Shown piece by piece: positions 49,188 through 58,060 of a stretch of DNA of 64,000 nucleotides. Numbering within the stretch: position 1 is the stretch's first letter; every line of letters starts with the position of its first letter. This DNA comes from a bacterium (GTDB taxonomy: Bacteria > Zixibacteria > MSB-5A5 > GN15 > FEB-12), in assembly GCA_016708025.1 (NCBI GenBank), contig JADJGQ010000004.1, positions 124,001 through 188,000 of the forward strand. The letters are read 5' to 3'. The position numbers and the translations under genes were made by a program. The notes beneath the pieces are model-generated. The model did no database searches, was not told the origin of the DNA, and saw only the letters and a list, made by a program, of their open reading frames with translations.

Positions 49188-50432
49188 ATGCGTACAGTCA
49201 CGCGGTTCCTCTTCAGCCTGAGCGCCTGCCTGGTGCTTTCTCAAGTTGGTTGTTCCAAATCTCCCACCGATGATGATGACGAGAAGGATTCCCGGCCGCC
49301 GGATCTGATCGCTGATCTGACGGTCATTAACACCACGACTTATACGGCGACACTCCAATGGACGGCTCCGGCAGACCGGAGGGATGATAACTCGGCCGGG
49401 ATGCTTCAGGAGTATGACCTTCGGGTGTCATATGATCCGCTCACAACAGCGAATTTTGCGAGTGGATATCGTATCGATTCCGTGCAGCCCTGGGCACCAT
49501 CGGGGGCGATCCAACAAATAGTGATCGAGATGCTGGAGCCGGATTCGACCTACTATTTTGCCATGAAAACGCGCGATGATAAGGGGAATTGGAGCGGGAT
49601 ATCCAACTGCTGTCAGACGCATTGTCCGGCGATCGAAGTGGTGACTTTTGCTGATGACGCACTGGAGAATTGGGTGCGGGGGCATATCAGCAAACCGACC
49701 GGGGATATCCTGTCGACCGATGTTGATACGATGCTGTATATCGATCTGCCCTATGCGGGTGTTGTCAGTCTGAGCGGGGTCGAGTATTTTCTCTCATTGA
49801 TCGGCGCCAATTTGTGGGGGAATGAGATAGTTGACCTTGCGCCCTTGGCCGGGCTTACACATATCACAGGGTTGTCTTTGGGAAGTAACCAGATCACTGA
49901 TCTGACTCCGCTGGCGGGATTGCCGGGACTTCGGCAATTGCATATTTCCGAGAATCCTCTCACGAATATCGGGCCGCTGGCATCGGTGGCATCGCTCCAG
50001 CAACTTTTCCTGTGGGGATGTCCGGTCACGGATTTCACGCCGTTATACAACCTGCCGGCACTGGATGATGTACATTTTGCCTCGATGAGTCTGACTGATA
50101 TCAGTTTTATGAGTCACTTGACACATCTGAGGATCTGTAAGTTGAACAGTAATAGTATTGTGTCAATCGCGCCATTGGGCGGGTTGGTGCAAATGGAGGG
50201 GTTAGATCTGATGATGAATCAGATCAGTGATATAGGGCCATTGGCATCGCTGGTGAATCTCAATACGCTGAATCTGACGTACAATTCTATCTCGGATATC
50301 CAGGGTCTGGTTGATAATAGCGGTCTGGCGAGCGGCGATTTTGTTCATCTGTCGGAGAATCCGCTTTCTGCAAACGCGCTGACGGTTCAGATACCGGCAT
50401 TGGAGGGGCGCGGCGTGACGGTGACGCACTGA
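49188..50432 (+). CDS. Lipoprotein with fibronectin-III-like domain and internalin-type leucine-rich repeats
   Basis: The 414-residue protein has a lipoprotein signal (FLFSLSACLVLSQVGC, modified Cys at 22) and an acidic linker (TDDDDEKDS). Residues 35-150 are FN3-like (YTATLQWTAPADRRDD ... PDSTYYFAMKTRDDKGNWSG). From about 170 come internalin-like LRRs of about 22 residues. Examples are TGLSLGSNQITDLTPLAGLP, LRQLHISENPLTNIGPLASV and LDLMMNQISDIGPLASLVNL. Seven or so repeats end in a capping segment. It is probably anchored in the outer membrane and displayed for protein binding. A dedicated partner is not evident from the neighbourhood. Confidence 0.85.
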   Translation: MRTVTRFLFSLSACLVLSQVGCSKSPTDDDDEKDSRPPDLIADLTVINTTTYTATLQWTAPADRRDDNSAGMLQEYDLRVSYDPLTTANFASGYRIDSVQPWAPSGAIQQIVIEMLEPDSTYYFAMKTRDDKGNWSGISNCCQTHCPAIEVVTFADDALENWVRGHISKPTGDILSTDVDTMLYIDLPYAGVVSLSGVEYFLSLIGANLWGNEIVDLAPLAGLTHITGLSLGSNQITDLTPLAGLPGLRQLHISENPLTNIGPLASVASLQQLFLWGCPVTDFTPLYNLPALDDVHFASMSLTDISFMSHLTHLRICKLNSNSIVSIAPLGGLVQMEGLDLMMNQISDIGPLASLVNLNTLNLTYNSISDIQGLVDNSGLASGDFVHLSENPLSANALTVQIPALEGRGVTVTH

Positions 50433-50445
50433 GCTGATACAAGAA

Positions 50446-50470
50446 ACGCGGAGCCGGTCTGGCTCCGCGT
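50446..50470. terminator. Hairpin between convergent genes
   Basis: ACGCGGAGCC and GGCTCCGCGT form a 10-bp stem with loop GGTCT. There is no T run, so it may act as a bidirectional block or mRNA stabiliser. Confidence 0.6.
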
Positions 50471-50495
50471 ATGAAATCGACTACGGTGAGAACGT

Positions 50496-50969
50496 TTAGT
50501 TGGTCTTAGCGTTCATCTTCTTCAGTTCTTCAGTGGTGCGCGCACCCCAAGCCTGGATTTCTTTGACGACGGTTGGATCGGTGTGGCTATAAACGACCAC
50601 GACCGCTTCGGCAGATCTGATATCCTCCATCTTCACACCCTTCATATAGAATTCGCCGATCTTGGTGCAGTGCTGGCACATTGGGGGGAGATTGGTGGGG
50701 TTCATATTGCCGGCGACTTTCTGCATAGCGGCCTGAGCGGCGGCGAACTCATCCCACCAGTCCTTGTCAATATAGGAGATGGAAACAAGGCCGTTGTGAA
50801 TCGGATGATACTCGTGGCGCATATGGTCTTTCAGGCCCGGTTGGGCGTCGACTTCTTTGCAGAAGACACAGTTGACGGGGTCCATCCAGGGTTTCTCAGC
50901 ATCCTGAGCGACGATCATGGCTGCAGAGGCGACCAGGATGATCAGGGCGAGGGATAATAGCGTACGCAT
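50496..50969 (-). CDS. Small exported protein with two CxxC motifs
   Basis: ATG 50969 follows AAGGAG by 6 bases. The 157-residue product has a signal peptide (MRTLLSLALIILVASAAMIVAQ). Two cysteine pairs, CVFC near residue 34 and CQHC near residue 98, are separated by a His-rich stretch (DHMRHEYHPIHNGLV). This arrangement suggests binding of zinc or another metal, or a redox role, in the periplasm. The spacing is wrong for a c-type haem motif (no CxxCH). I do not recognise the family. The gene stands alone. Confidence 0.6.
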   Translation of the reverse strand: MRTLLSLALIILVASAAMIVAQDAEKPWMDPVNCVFCKEVDAQPGLKDHMRHEYHPIHNGLVSISYIDKDWWDEFAAAQAAMQKVAGNMNPTNLPPMCQHCTKIGEFYMKGVKMEDIRSAEAVVVVYSHTDPTVVKEIQAWGARTTEELKKMNAKTN

Positions 50970-51238
50970 CAATAACTCCTTCGTTGGCTATTTGGCAATA
51001 TCAGTCGGTTTTCAGTTATACGCGGGAGCGTTGTTTGACACTGAAATAGTACATGGCGGGTGCGTTTAACGCAAGTCAGGAATGTGGGTCTATCTTAGGA
51101 AGTGATGACACGGGATGGGGGAGGCGTGAGCGGTTTGATAACCTGCTCGTGGCGTGTGAGTTGCATTTGCGCGACGCGAGCAGGGGAGACGGAAAAAAGG
51201 ATTTGCCCGGTAGGTATTCAATCTACATAATTCAAGCT

Positions 51239-51907
51239 ATGGCAAAAATCGCACCCTCGATCCTCGGCGCCGATTTCTCCCGTTTGGGGGACGAGATCGC
51301 CAGTTGTGAACAGGCCGGAATTTCCATCTATCATTTGGATATCATGGATGGCCACTTTGTCCCGAATATCTCGTTTGGTCCGGGAGTGGTGAAAACGGTC
51401 GACAGACTGACCGATCATTTGCTCGATGTCCATTTGATGCTGAGCGAACCGGAGAAATATTTTGAGCCGTTCGCCAAAGCGGGGGCGGACTATATCACTT
51501 TCCATCTGGAAGTGCATCCTGACCCCACGAAATATGCCGAGCAGCTTCGGCAGTTGGGGATCAAGCCGGGGATATCGATCAATCCGGATATGCCGGTTGA
51601 GAAGGTACTGCCCTTTCTGGAGCATTTCGACCTGTTGTTGTTGATGTCGGTGTTTCCGGGGTTTGGCGGGCAGAGTTATATCGAGTCGGTGACGCCTAAG
51701 ATCGCGGCGGCGCGCGACTATGTCGATCACCATCATTTGCATACGCAGATTGAGGTGGATGGGGGGATCGATCGGAACAACGCAAGGAAAGTAGTTGAGG
51801 CGGGGGCGGATCTGTTGGTGATGGGGACCGGCTTTTTCGGCGTAACAGAGCGTAAATCTTTGGTCAATGAGATAGAACGGATTCCCGCGCGACCCTCGCG
51901 CAAATAA
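51239..51907 (+). CDS. rpe: Ribulose-phosphate 3-epimerase
   Basis: ATG 51239 gives MAKIAPSILGADFSRLGDEI and 222 residues, the standard start and length; longer upstream frames are not conserved-looking. The barrel has HLDIMDGHFVPNISFGPGVV (metal His/Asp and catalytic Asp), DVHLMLSEPEKY, LMSVFPGFGGQSYIESV and the catalytic Asp in QIEVDGGIDRNNARKV. It interconverts ribulose-5-phosphate and xylulose-5-phosphate. It opens the pentose-phosphate operon and is 11 bases before pgi. Confidence 0.96.
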   Translation: MAKIAPSILGADFSRLGDEIASCEQAGISIYHLDIMDGHFVPNISFGPGVVKTVDRLTDHLLDVHLMLSEPEKYFEPFAKAGADYITFHLEVHPDPTKYAEQLRQLGIKPGISINPDMPVEKVLPFLEHFDLLLLMSVFPGFGGQSYIESVTPKIAAARDYVDHHHLHTQIEVDGGIDRNNARKVVEAGADLLVMGTGFFGVTERKSLVNEIERIPARPSRK

Positions 51908-51918
51908 GGAAGGACAGA

Positions 51919-53616
51919 GTGAAAATAGCAGCCGGGAAGATCGAACGACAATATGAGCGGATGGTTAAGCGGGGAGTGGAAGCGGCGTTGATGCCGTTGT
52001 TGATGCAACGGGAAGCATCGGTTTTTGGCGGCGATGCCGCACTCGAAAAACTGATCGGCAATCGGCTTGGGTGGGTGGATGTCGCGCTGGCCATGCGGAA
52101 GCAGGTAAAAGCGATCAGTTCATTTGGCGAAAGCGCGATCAAAAGCGGGATCGACCATGTTGTGTTGATGGGGATGGGGGGATCATCGCTTTGTCCCGAG
52201 GTATTCAACCTGATGTTCGGGACACATCCTAAGTTGACCTCGTTTCATGTGCTTGATTCAACTGATCCCAATGCAATAACTGCTGTCGCACGCGCGGTAG
52301 ATCTGAAACGGACCTTATTTATTGTCGCCTCCAAATCAGGCGGGACAATAGAGACGCGCTCGCAGGAAGCTTATTTCCTGGCGCGGTTGAGAGAATTGCA
52401 GGTGAAAACGCCGGGGCGCCAGTTTGTAGCGATCACTGATCCCGGGAGCGGGCTGGAAGCATTCGCCAAGGCGAACAAGTATCGGAAGATCTTCCTCAAT
52501 CCGGCGGATATCGGCGGGCGCTATTCGGCGCTCTCGCTCTTTGGATTGGTTCCGGGATTTTTCGCCGGAGTAGATCTTGGCAAGTTGCTGGATGATGCTC
52601 GCGAGATGCAGGAGATGATCGCGGAGCGCGGGGATGAATCAAATCCGGCGCTGGCACTGGGTGGATTTATGGCGGCAGGATGGAAGGAGGGGGTCGATAA
52701 GATGACGATCGTCGCCTCCAAAAAGACCGCGCCATTTGTGCCGTGGATCGAGCAGCTTGTCGCTGAGTCGACCGGCAAGAAAGGCCGCGGAGTTGTGCCG
52801 ATCGAGGCGGAGCCGGTAGGCGCCGTCGATTCGTACGGCTCTGATCGGATGTATGTCTTTCTCAAGCTGGCGAGCGAAACGGCGAAGGAGCAGGTAGCGC
52901 TCAAGAGAAAGCTCCAGATGCTTCGCGCTCCGGTAGTCGAGATAACGTTGCCATCGGTCAACTCACTCGGTGGGCAGTTCCTGCTCTGGGAAGCGGCGAC
53001 GGCGGCGGCGGGGTTTTTCATGGGAATCAATCCGTTTGATGAACCAAACGTGACCGAAAGCAAAGAGAATACGAAGGCGATCCTTGAAAAATACAGCAAG
53101 AGCCGGCGGTTTCCGTTGCATCGAGGAGCAGTTTCCAAGGCGCTGACATTGGTGACGCTGGGAGAAGGGAAGGGGAAAGCCGGATCGGTCGAGGAGGCGC
53201 TGTCGAAGTTTTTCGCCGGAGCCAAGCCGAATAAGTATGTGGCGATCCTCAACTATTTCAAGTCGGACCGTCGGACAGAGAGTATCCTCGCCGAAATGCG
53301 TGCGACGATACGTGACGCGACCGGATGCGCAACTTTGCGCGGATATGGGCCGAGATTTTTGCATTCGATCGGGCAATTGTATAAGGGGGGAGATGCGACC
53401 GGTATGTTCATCGTGCTGGTTCGTCGCGATTATGGGAAAGCGGTCATACCGAATCAGCCGTTTGGATTCGGGGAGTTGATCACGGCGCAGGCGATCGGTG
53501 ATTCGCAGGCGCTGATCAAGAGAAAACTACCGACTGTGGTGATCGAGGTCGATGGTTCTCCGGCGGAGGGGCTGGAGCAGTTGTATCGTCATATCAAGAA
53601 GATAGTGAGCAAATGA
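51919..53616 (+). CDS. pgi: Glucose-6-phosphate isomerase (TalPgi-like C-terminal type)
   Basis: Translation starts at GTG 51919 behind GGAAGGA. The 565-residue protein has the SIS-domain features of phosphoglucose isomerase: VVLMGMGGSSLCPEVFNL, FHVLDSTDPNAITAV, FIVASKSGGTIETRS and GGRYSALSLFGLVPGFFAG. Its layout matches the isomerase half of bifunctional transaldolase/PGI proteins rather than the E. coli enzyme, but the transaldolase half is missing. The C-terminus contains GATGMFIV-like and PFGFGELITAQAIGDSQAL segments found in that type. It supplies or drains glucose-6-phosphate for the zwf branch encoded downstream. Confidence 0.9.
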   Translation: MKIAAGKIERQYERMVKRGVEAALMPLLMQREASVFGGDAALEKLIGNRLGWVDVALAMRKQVKAISSFGESAIKSGIDHVVLMGMGGSSLCPEVFNLMFGTHPKLTSFHVLDSTDPNAITAVARAVDLKRTLFIVASKSGGTIETRSQEAYFLARLRELQVKTPGRQFVAITDPGSGLEAFAKANKYRKIFLNPADIGGRYSALSLFGLVPGFFAGVDLGKLLDDAREMQEMIAERGDESNPALALGGFMAAGWKEGVDKMTIVASKKTAPFVPWIEQLVAESTGKKGRGVVPIEAEPVGAVDSYGSDRMYVFLKLASETAKEQVALKRKLQMLRAPVVEITLPSVNSLGGQFLLWEAATAAAGFFMGINPFDEPNVTESKENTKAILEKYSKSRRFPLHRGAVSKALTLVTLGEGKGKAGSVEEALSKFFAGAKPNKYVAILNYFKSDRRTESILAEMRATIRDATGCATLRGYGPRFLHSIGQLYKGGDATGMFIVLVRRDYGKAVIPNQPFGFGELITAQAIGDSQALIKRKLPTVVIEVDGSPAEGLEQLYRHIKKIVSK

Positions 53617-53634
53617 AAGGATATAGGGAGTTGC

Positions 53635-55584
53635 ATGTTTGATTCCTGGCGTGGGTTTGCAGAAGAAGAGCTGTCACAGGAGTGGTATCAGAAGCTGACC
53701 GAAGCGGCCCGCGAGGCGCGCGGTCAGATCATCAAGATGACGACAGTCGCGGCATCCGGACATCCGGGTGGTTCGATGTCTTCGCTTGAGTTTTACCTGA
53801 TGACCTATCATATGGCAAAGGTCGATCCGAAGAAACCGTATCGGGATGATCGGGATCGAGTGATCATTTCGCACGGTCATACCTCGCCGGGGGCATATGC
53901 GGGGCTGGCATCGGCCGGTTTTTTCGACATATATCCGGCACTGCATGGATTCCGCCAAGCGGGTTCGCCGTTTGAAGGTCACGTGGAGAGAACCGTCCCA
54001 GGAGTCGAGTGGGACACGGGGAATCTGGGGCAGGGGTTGTCGGTGGCAGTGGGGAAGGCGATCTATGGAAAACTGAAAGGGATGGATTTCCGGTCGTTCT
54101 GCCTGATGGGGGATGGGGAACAACAGAAAGGACAGATCGCCGAAGCACGCCGGACAGCAGTGAAGTTTGGACTCAGCAAAGTCATAGCGATCGTTGATTA
54201 CAACAGGCTCCAGATCTCGGGGGATGTTGCCAAGATCATGCCGCAGGATATCAAGGCGGGATGGGAGTCGGATGGATGGCGGGTGATCGAGGTGGACGGG
54301 CATGACCTTCGCGCTTTGTACAAAGCGATGCGGACGGCATATCACAATAGCGGCGCGCCGATCATGATCCTGGCGCACACGGTGATGGGGAAAGGGGTAT
54401 CGTTTATGGAGAACGATGCCGAGTACCATGGTGCCGCACTCAAACCGGACCAGGCCCGCAAAGCGTTTATTGAACTTGGCGGGATCGTTGATGATCTCGA
54501 TGATCTGCTGAATCGCCGGAAGCAGGGGCCGCCGCCACCGTTTGAGACTCCGGAGAATGTCTATCCCAAAGTGGAGACCGGTGTACCGATCCGCTACAAT
54601 GCGGAAGATAAGTCGGACAATCGGGGAGCGTGGGGGAAGGCACTGGTATCGGTTGCCGAAGCGAATATGAACCGTCCCGGTTTCGTGATGGCGGTGATGG
54701 ATTGTGATCTTTCAAAATCGGTCAAGACTGATGGGTTCGAAAAGAAGTGGCCATCGAACTTCTTCCAGATGGGGATCTCCGAGCACAGCACGGCGGCGAC
54801 AGTCGGGGCGATCTCGACTGAGCAGGCAGTGGCGATCTGGTCGGACTTTGGGGTATTCGGGATCGCCGAGACGTACAATCAGGCAAGACTGAATGATATC
54901 AATCATGCGAATTTCAAGTTGTTCTGCACACACTCGGGAGTGAATGTGGGTGAGGATGGGAAGACCCACCAGTGCATTGATTATTTCGGGCTACTCAATT
55001 CGACATTTGGCTGGAAGGTGATCACGCCGGCTGATCCAAATCAGACGGATGCGATCGTGCGATACGTATTGACCCAGCCGGGTTCGTTCGCCGTGATCAT
55101 GGGGCGTGCGGTGGTACCGACAATTCTACGCGAAGATGGCTCGCCGTACTTCGGCGAGGGATATAATTATCGGTATGGACGGATGGAAGTGATTCGCAAA
55201 GGGGAAGGCGTAGCGTTAGTTTGCTCCGGGAACATGCTGCCATATGGCATGCAGGCATGGGAGACGTTGAAAGGCGAAGGACGGCGGATATCGCTGGTGT
55301 CTGTTTCCGACTGGAGCGATCTGGATGAAGATGACCTTCGCATGCTGGCCAATCATCGGCACCTGGTCGTGTTGGAGGATCACAATGTCAAGACTGGTCT
55401 GGGGACGGCGATCGGCTCGGCGATGTTCGGGTTGGGTCTTCAGGCGCAGATGACGAAGATCGGTGTGCCGCACTATGCGAGTTCCGGCAAACCGGATGAT
55501 CTGTACAAAATGCTGGGGATGGATGCGGTTTCGGTAGCGTCCAGAATCAGAGCTATAAAGATAACGACCGGGGTGAAAGTATGA
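53635..55584 (+). CDS. tkt: Transketolase
   Basis: The 649-residue single-chain transketolase has the N-terminal TPP domain (TTVAASGHPGGSMSSLEF, GNLGQGLSVAVGKAI) and the thiamine motif MGDGEQQKGQIAEA...VDYNRLQISG. The Pyr domain follows from about 325 (DCDLSKSVKTDG, MGISEHSTAATVGAISTEQA with the catalytic Glu). It moves two-carbon ketol units between pentose, triose and hexose phosphates. It lies 18 bases after pgi and overlaps gnd by 4 bases. The QQKGQ segment differs from the more usual GDGE-LQEGQ, a small variation. Confidence 0.95.
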   Translation: MFDSWRGFAEEELSQEWYQKLTEAAREARGQIIKMTTVAASGHPGGSMSSLEFYLMTYHMAKVDPKKPYRDDRDRVIISHGHTSPGAYAGLASAGFFDIYPALHGFRQAGSPFEGHVERTVPGVEWDTGNLGQGLSVAVGKAIYGKLKGMDFRSFCLMGDGEQQKGQIAEARRTAVKFGLSKVIAIVDYNRLQISGDVAKIMPQDIKAGWESDGWRVIEVDGHDLRALYKAMRTAYHNSGAPIMILAHTVMGKGVSFMENDAEYHGAALKPDQARKAFIELGGIVDDLDDLLNRRKQGPPPPFETPENVYPKVETGVPIRYNAEDKSDNRGAWGKALVSVAEANMNRPGFVMAVMDCDLSKSVKTDGFEKKWPSNFFQMGISEHSTAATVGAISTEQAVAIWSDFGVFGIAETYNQARLNDINHANFKLFCTHSGVNVGEDGKTHQCIDYFGLLNSTFGWKVITPADPNQTDAIVRYVLTQPGSFAVIMGRAVVPTILREDGSPYFGEGYNYRYGRMEVIRKGEGVALVCSGNMLPYGMQAWETLKGEGRRISLVSVSDWSDLDEDDLRMLANHRHLVVLEDHNVKTGLGTAIGSAMFGLGLQAQMTKIGVPHYASSGKPDDLYKMLGMDAVSVASRIRAIKITTGVKV

Positions 55585-56519
55585 GAATAGGGTTTATCGG
55601 GCTTGGCAAAATGGGTGGGAATATGGTTAAGCGGCTACGTCGCGGGGGGCATGACATAGTTGTTTACGGACGCAATCCTCAGTCAGTCAAGGAGGCAACC
55701 GCGGTTGGGGCGGTGGCGGCCAAGTCGCTTACCGACCTGGTGAGTAAACTGCGGGCGCCGCGCATCGTGTGGGTGATGGTACCGTCGGGTGAGGCAACAG
55801 AACAAGTTATCCATGACTGCGCGAAACTACTGAGTAAAGGTGATATCATTGTCGATGGCGGCAATTCAAATTATCGCGAGACCAAACGTCGCGCGGCAGA
55901 GGTCGCGGCGAAAGGGATCACCTTGCTGGATTCCGGAACCTCGGGCGGGATCTGGGGGCTGGAAAACGGCTATTGCATGATGATCGGTGGAGAGAAGAAG
56001 GGGTTTCAGAAAGCGGAGCCGATCTTTAAGACCTTGGCGCCGGCCGATGGATACATGTATTGCGGTACTTCCGGCGCGGGGCATTTTGTGAAGATGATCC
56101 ATAACGGGATCGAATATGGGATGATGCAGGCGTATGCTGAAGGATTCGAGATACTGCAGGCATCGGAGTATGATCTGAAGTTGGCCGATGTGTGCCATCT
56201 CTGGAATCAGGGGTCGGTAGTGCGGTCATGGTTGCTTGAGTTGTCCGAACGGGCATTCAAGGCTGATCCCGTTTTAGGGAAGATCGAAGGTTATGTAGCG
56301 GATTCGGGTGAGGGGAGATGGACAGTGCAGGAAGCGATCGACCTGGATGTTCCGGCCGTGACATTGACTTACGCGCTGATGAATCGCTTTCGTTCGCGAC
56401 AGGCAGAGTCGTTTTCATCCAAGGTGCTGGCGGCGTTGCGAGCGCAGTTTGGCGGGCATGCGGTCGTTGCCAAGGGCGCGGCGGAAGCCAAGCCAACAGC
56501 GAAGGGAAAGAAAAAGTGA
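55581..56519 (+). CDS. gnd: 6-phosphogluconate dehydrogenase, short (GntZ/GndA-like) form
   Basis: The 312-residue enzyme has the Rossmann start MRIGFIGLGKMGGNMVKRLR, the second strand end VVYGRNPQSV, and substrate motifs IVDGGNSNYRETKRRA, LDSGTSGGIWGLENGYCMM and FVKMIHNGIEYGMMQAYAEG (catalytic Lys). It is of the short, about 300-residue type, many of which prefer NAD. The absence of an acidic residue after the second strand leaves NADP use possible. It decarboxylates 6-phosphogluconate to ribulose-5-phosphate. It overlaps both neighbours by 4 bases. Confidence 0.94.
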   Translation: MRIGFIGLGKMGGNMVKRLRRGGHDIVVYGRNPQSVKEATAVGAVAAKSLTDLVSKLRAPRIVWVMVPSGEATEQVIHDCAKLLSKGDIIVDGGNSNYRETKRRAAEVAAKGITLLDSGTSGGIWGLENGYCMMIGGEKKGFQKAEPIFKTLAPADGYMYCGTSGAGHFVKMIHNGIEYGMMQAYAEGFEILQASEYDLKLADVCHLWNQGSVVRSWLLELSERAFKADPVLGKIEGYVADSGEGRWTVQEAIDLDVPAVTLTYALMNRFRSRQAESFSSKVLAALRAQFGGHAVVAKGAAEAKPTAKGKKK

Positions 56520-58060
56520 GTCTTCGGACCGAGACATTTGGCAATCCATTCGCCAGTCGGTTCATGCGGGCAAAACAGGCAGACTCATTTACGTTTGTCA
56601 TTTTTGGAGCGACCGGTGATCTGACTCAACGGAAACTGATCCCGGCGCTTTTCAATTTGTTCCTTGATGGTTTTCTGGGACGACCGTTTTCGGTGATCGG
56701 CTTTGCGCGGCGCGAAAAAAGCGATGCGCAGTTCCGTGCCGAGATGGGAGACGCGATCCGGAAATACTCGCGCCGTCAGGCGGAGAACCCGGACCAGCTC
56801 GAGCGGTTTCTGGACAGTCTTGGATATGTGCAGGGGACATTTGAAGTCGGGGATGGGTATGTTCGTCTCAAAAAGCGCATAGTCGAAATGTCGATGGCAC
56901 AGGGATCGCCAGAGAATGTGATGTACTATCTGGCGACGCCGCCGGACGCGTTCCCGCAGATCCTGACCTCGTTGCAGGCAAACGGTCTGGTATCCGGGCA
57001 TGGCGAACATGAGCCGTGGTCGCGGATAGTCATTGAAAAGCCGTTTGGTCATGATGCATCGTCGGCAGGCGAGTTGAACAAAATGGTTCACTCGGTTTTC
57101 GCGGAACGTCAGGTTTACCGGATCGACCATTATCTCGGGAAAGAGACGGTTCAGAATATTCTCGTTTTCCGGTTGGCCAACGCGATCTTTGAGCCGCTCT
57201 GGAATCGTCGGTATATAGACCATATTCAGATCTCGGTAGCGGAGTCGCTGGGGGTTGGATCGCGCGCCGGGTATTTTGACGAGGTAGGGATAATCCGCGA
57301 CATGATCCAGTCGCATATCATGCAGGTCTTCACGCTGATCGCGATGGAGCCGCCGGCCTCGTTTGACGCTACGGCGATCCGCGATGAAAAGGTGAAAGTG
57401 CTCAAGGCACTCCGGCAGATATCTGATGAATCGTTGTCAGAGTATTCGGTGCGCGGGCAGTACGGGCCAGGTTCGATCGGCGGCGAGGCGGTGGCGGGGT
57501 ATCGAAACGAAGACGGCGTGCCATCGAATTCGATGACCGATACGTTTGTTGCGCTGAAGTTGTATGTCGACAACTGGCGATGGTCAGGGGTGCCGTTTTA
57601 TCTGCGGTCAGGGAAACGATTGCCAAAACGGGTGACCGAAGTAGGAATCGTTTTCAAAGCGCCGCCGCATCTGTTGTTCAACAGAACGGAAGGTCAGCTC
57701 GCCGATACAAATGTACTCCGGTTTCGGATACAGCCGCAGGAAGGAATCACGCTTTCATTTCAGGCTAAGATGCCGGGACAGGAAGTCCGTATTTCGCCGG
57801 TGCGAATGGATTTTATGTACGCGTCGGCTTTTGAAGCGGCGACCTCGGAGGCATACGAACGATTGATCCTTGACGCCTTGACAGGGGATTCCACCTTGTT
57901 CGCGCGTGAAGATGAAGTAGAACTATCCTGGCGGCTGGTGGACCGGATCATTGCAAGCTGGCGAGGCTCGCAACTTCAGATGTACGAAGCAGGGACCTGG
58001 GGACCGGATGCGGCCGATGCATTTTTGGCGCGTGACGGACGGGAATGGTTGAGGCTATGA
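56516..58060 (+). CDS. zwf: Glucose-6-phosphate 1-dehydrogenase
   Basis: The start is GTG 56516, overlapping the gnd stop (GTGA); the frame is open further upstream inside gnd but has no better start. The 514-residue protein has the nucleotide site FVIFGATGDLTQRKLIPALF and the substrate site RIDHYLGKETVQNILVFRLA with the catalytic His region. The C-terminal GVPFYLRSGKRLPKRVTEVG is also present. It oxidises glucose-6-phosphate to 6-phosphogluconolactone and commits carbon to the oxidative pentose pathway. Confidence 0.96.
   Translation: MSLRTETFGNPFASRFMRAKQADSFTFVIFGATGDLTQRKLIPALFNLFLDGFLGRPFSVIGFARREKSDAQFRAEMGDAIRKYSRRQAENPDQLERFLDSLGYVQGTFEVGDGYVRLKKRIVEMSMAQGSPENVMYYLATPPDAFPQILTSLQANGLVSGHGEHEPWSRIVIEKPFGHDASSAGELNKMVHSVFAERQVYRIDHYLGKETVQNILVFRLANAIFEPLWNRRYIDHIQISVAESLGVGSRAGYFDEVGIIRDMIQSHIMQVFTLIAMEPPASFDATAIRDEKVKVLKALRQISDESLSEYSVRGQYGPGSIGGEAVAGYRNEDGVPSNSMTDTFVALKLYVDNWRWSGVPFYLRSGKRLPKRVTEVGIVFKAPPHLLFNRTEGQLADTNVLRFRIQPQEGITLSFQAKMPGQEVRISPVRMDFMYASAFEAATSEAYERLILDALTGDSTLFAREDEVELSWRLVDRIIASWRGSQLQMYEAGTWGPDAADAFLARDGREWLRL

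Noticed and set aside
49188..50432. LRR lipoprotein as an effector or toxin
   Set aside because: It has a lipoprotein signal and generic internalin-type repeats only; no toxin domain or secretion partner is visible.
51053..51238. N-terminal extension of rpe
   Set aside because: The added residues precede a standard RPE start (MAKIAPSILGADFS) and include no conserved sequence.
56318..56515. Upstream extension of zwf into gnd
   Set aside because: The region is coding for gnd in another frame; GTG 56516 gives the usual zwf start with a 4-base overlap.
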